The notes beneath the pieces were generated by a model. The model did not search any database. It saw nothing but the letters and a program-made list of their open reading frames with translations, and was not told the DNA's origin. Shown one piece after another: positions 63,778 through 64,000 of a stretch of 64,000 nt of DNA. Positions within the stretch are counted from its first letter, which is position 1. Every line of letters begins with the position of its first letter. Origin of the DNA: Mycolicibacterium celeriflavum (lineage in GTDB: Bacteria; Actinomycetota; Actinomycetes; Mycobacteriales; Mycobacteriaceae); assembly GCF_010731795.1 (NCBI RefSeq), contig NZ_AP022591.1:2914001-2978000 (forward strand), written 5' to 3'. The position numbers and the translations under genes were made by a program.

Positions 63778-64000
63778 GATGCCTCCGGTTGATTGTCGAG
63801 TTTCCTTCGCCGGTGCACCGCCATGGCCGCCGTCACGACCGCGATCAACGCCAACGCCCCTGTCCCCGCGAACGCGACGACCTTCGGGGTGGAATCGGGC
63901 GTCGGCGGCTCCGGCGGCGCGGCGACCGGTTGGGGTTCGGGGTCGGCGTCGTCGTCGATGGCCGCGGTCACATCCCAGGTCAGGGAGGCGACGGGGTCGA
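63774..64000 (-). CDS. mycP3: MycP3, ESX-3 mycosin protease (C-terminal part)
   Basis: Only the last 75 or so residues are in the window; the N-terminus and catalytic triad lie beyond the right edge. The visible part reads DPVASLTWDVTAA, then a Pro/Glu/Asp linker and one membrane helix (VVAFAGTGALALIAVVTAAM) with a basic stop-transfer RRRK. This is the usual end of a mycosin subtilisin-like protease. Mycosins stabilise ESX membrane complexes and cleave some substrates. Confidence 0.9.
   Translation of the reverse strand, partial: DPVASLTWDVTAAIDDDADPEPQPVAAPPEPPTPDSTPKVVAFAGTGALALIAVVTAAMAVHRRRKLDNQPEAS

Overview
The window is a high-GC actinobacterial chromosome segment that reads as a fast-growing mycobacterium (Mycolicibacterium type). 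The evidence is gene content and order recalled from M. tuberculosis: the dnaK-grpE-dnaJ1-hspR operon (Rv0350-Rv0353), iniBAC and its Rv0340-like neighbour, the MalT/LuxR-type regulator next to iniBAC (Rv0339c, IniR), the Fe-S membrane reductase EtfD (Rv0338c), aspC/alaA (Rv0337c), udgA, dcd, the Rv0320-Rv0307c block, tam (Rv0294), Rv0293c, and the end of the ESX-3 locus (eccE3, mycP3). The two organisms keep the same relative order, with strain-specific inserts.

Layout. 0-3.2 kb: a membrane protein, a type II flavohemoglobin and an aldose-epimerase-like protein. 3.2-7.4 kb: the heat-shock operon on the minus strand, preceded by two HspR-type (HAIR) operators. 7.6-8.9 kb: a RES-type toxin-antitoxin pair with its own operator. 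9-19.5 kb: two large cyclase/ATPase signalling proteins flanking a hemerythrin, a mycothiol-family protein, an F420-type oxidoreductase and a Thr-rich membrane protein; the second cyclase is followed by a glycosyltransferase. 19.5-31.4 kb: the Ini region. iniB-iniA-iniC (two dynamin-like GTPases) and an IniB-like gene lie on the minus strand. Facing away from them is an operon of an Hsp70-like membrane ATPase, the IniR-type regulator and a second Hsp70-like ATPase. Three promoters in this region carry arrays of a TTAGGGGA direct repeat in the same relative orientation. This is the strongest candidate here for an undescribed regulon.

31.4-39.7 kb: etfD behind two GTTAC/GTAAC palindromes, an aminotransferase, a YibE/F membrane protein, a LuxR regulator and a methyltransferase. 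39.7-40.85 kb: a decayed stretch with gene fragments bounded by a 12-bp inverted repeat. 40.85-48.4 kb: mycothiol-family protein, CYP140-like P450, UDP-glucose dehydrogenase, a DUF7159-type protein, an ammonium transporter behind a GlnR-type site, dcd and tRNA-Gly. 48.5-59.3 kb: envelope and exported proteins (LysM-lectin, Rv0320-like, second DUF7159-type, cupin, third Hsp70-like Pro/Thr-rich protein, FAD-Rieske oxidoreductase, L,D-transpeptidase, PAP2-lipid kinase fusion, PAP2). 59.3-64 kb: a 13E12/HNH protein, tam, an alpha/beta hydrolase, and eccE3-mycP3 running off the end.

Common theme: at least five proteins combine an intracellular actin/Hsp70-like (or apparently degenerate) ATPase fold, one membrane segment and a Pro/Thr- or Gly-rich outer tail. 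They cluster around the cell-wall-stress ini genes. With the dynamin-like IniA/IniC and the IniR-type regulator they may form an envelope-stress system. That link is inference from gene order and shared promoter motifs.
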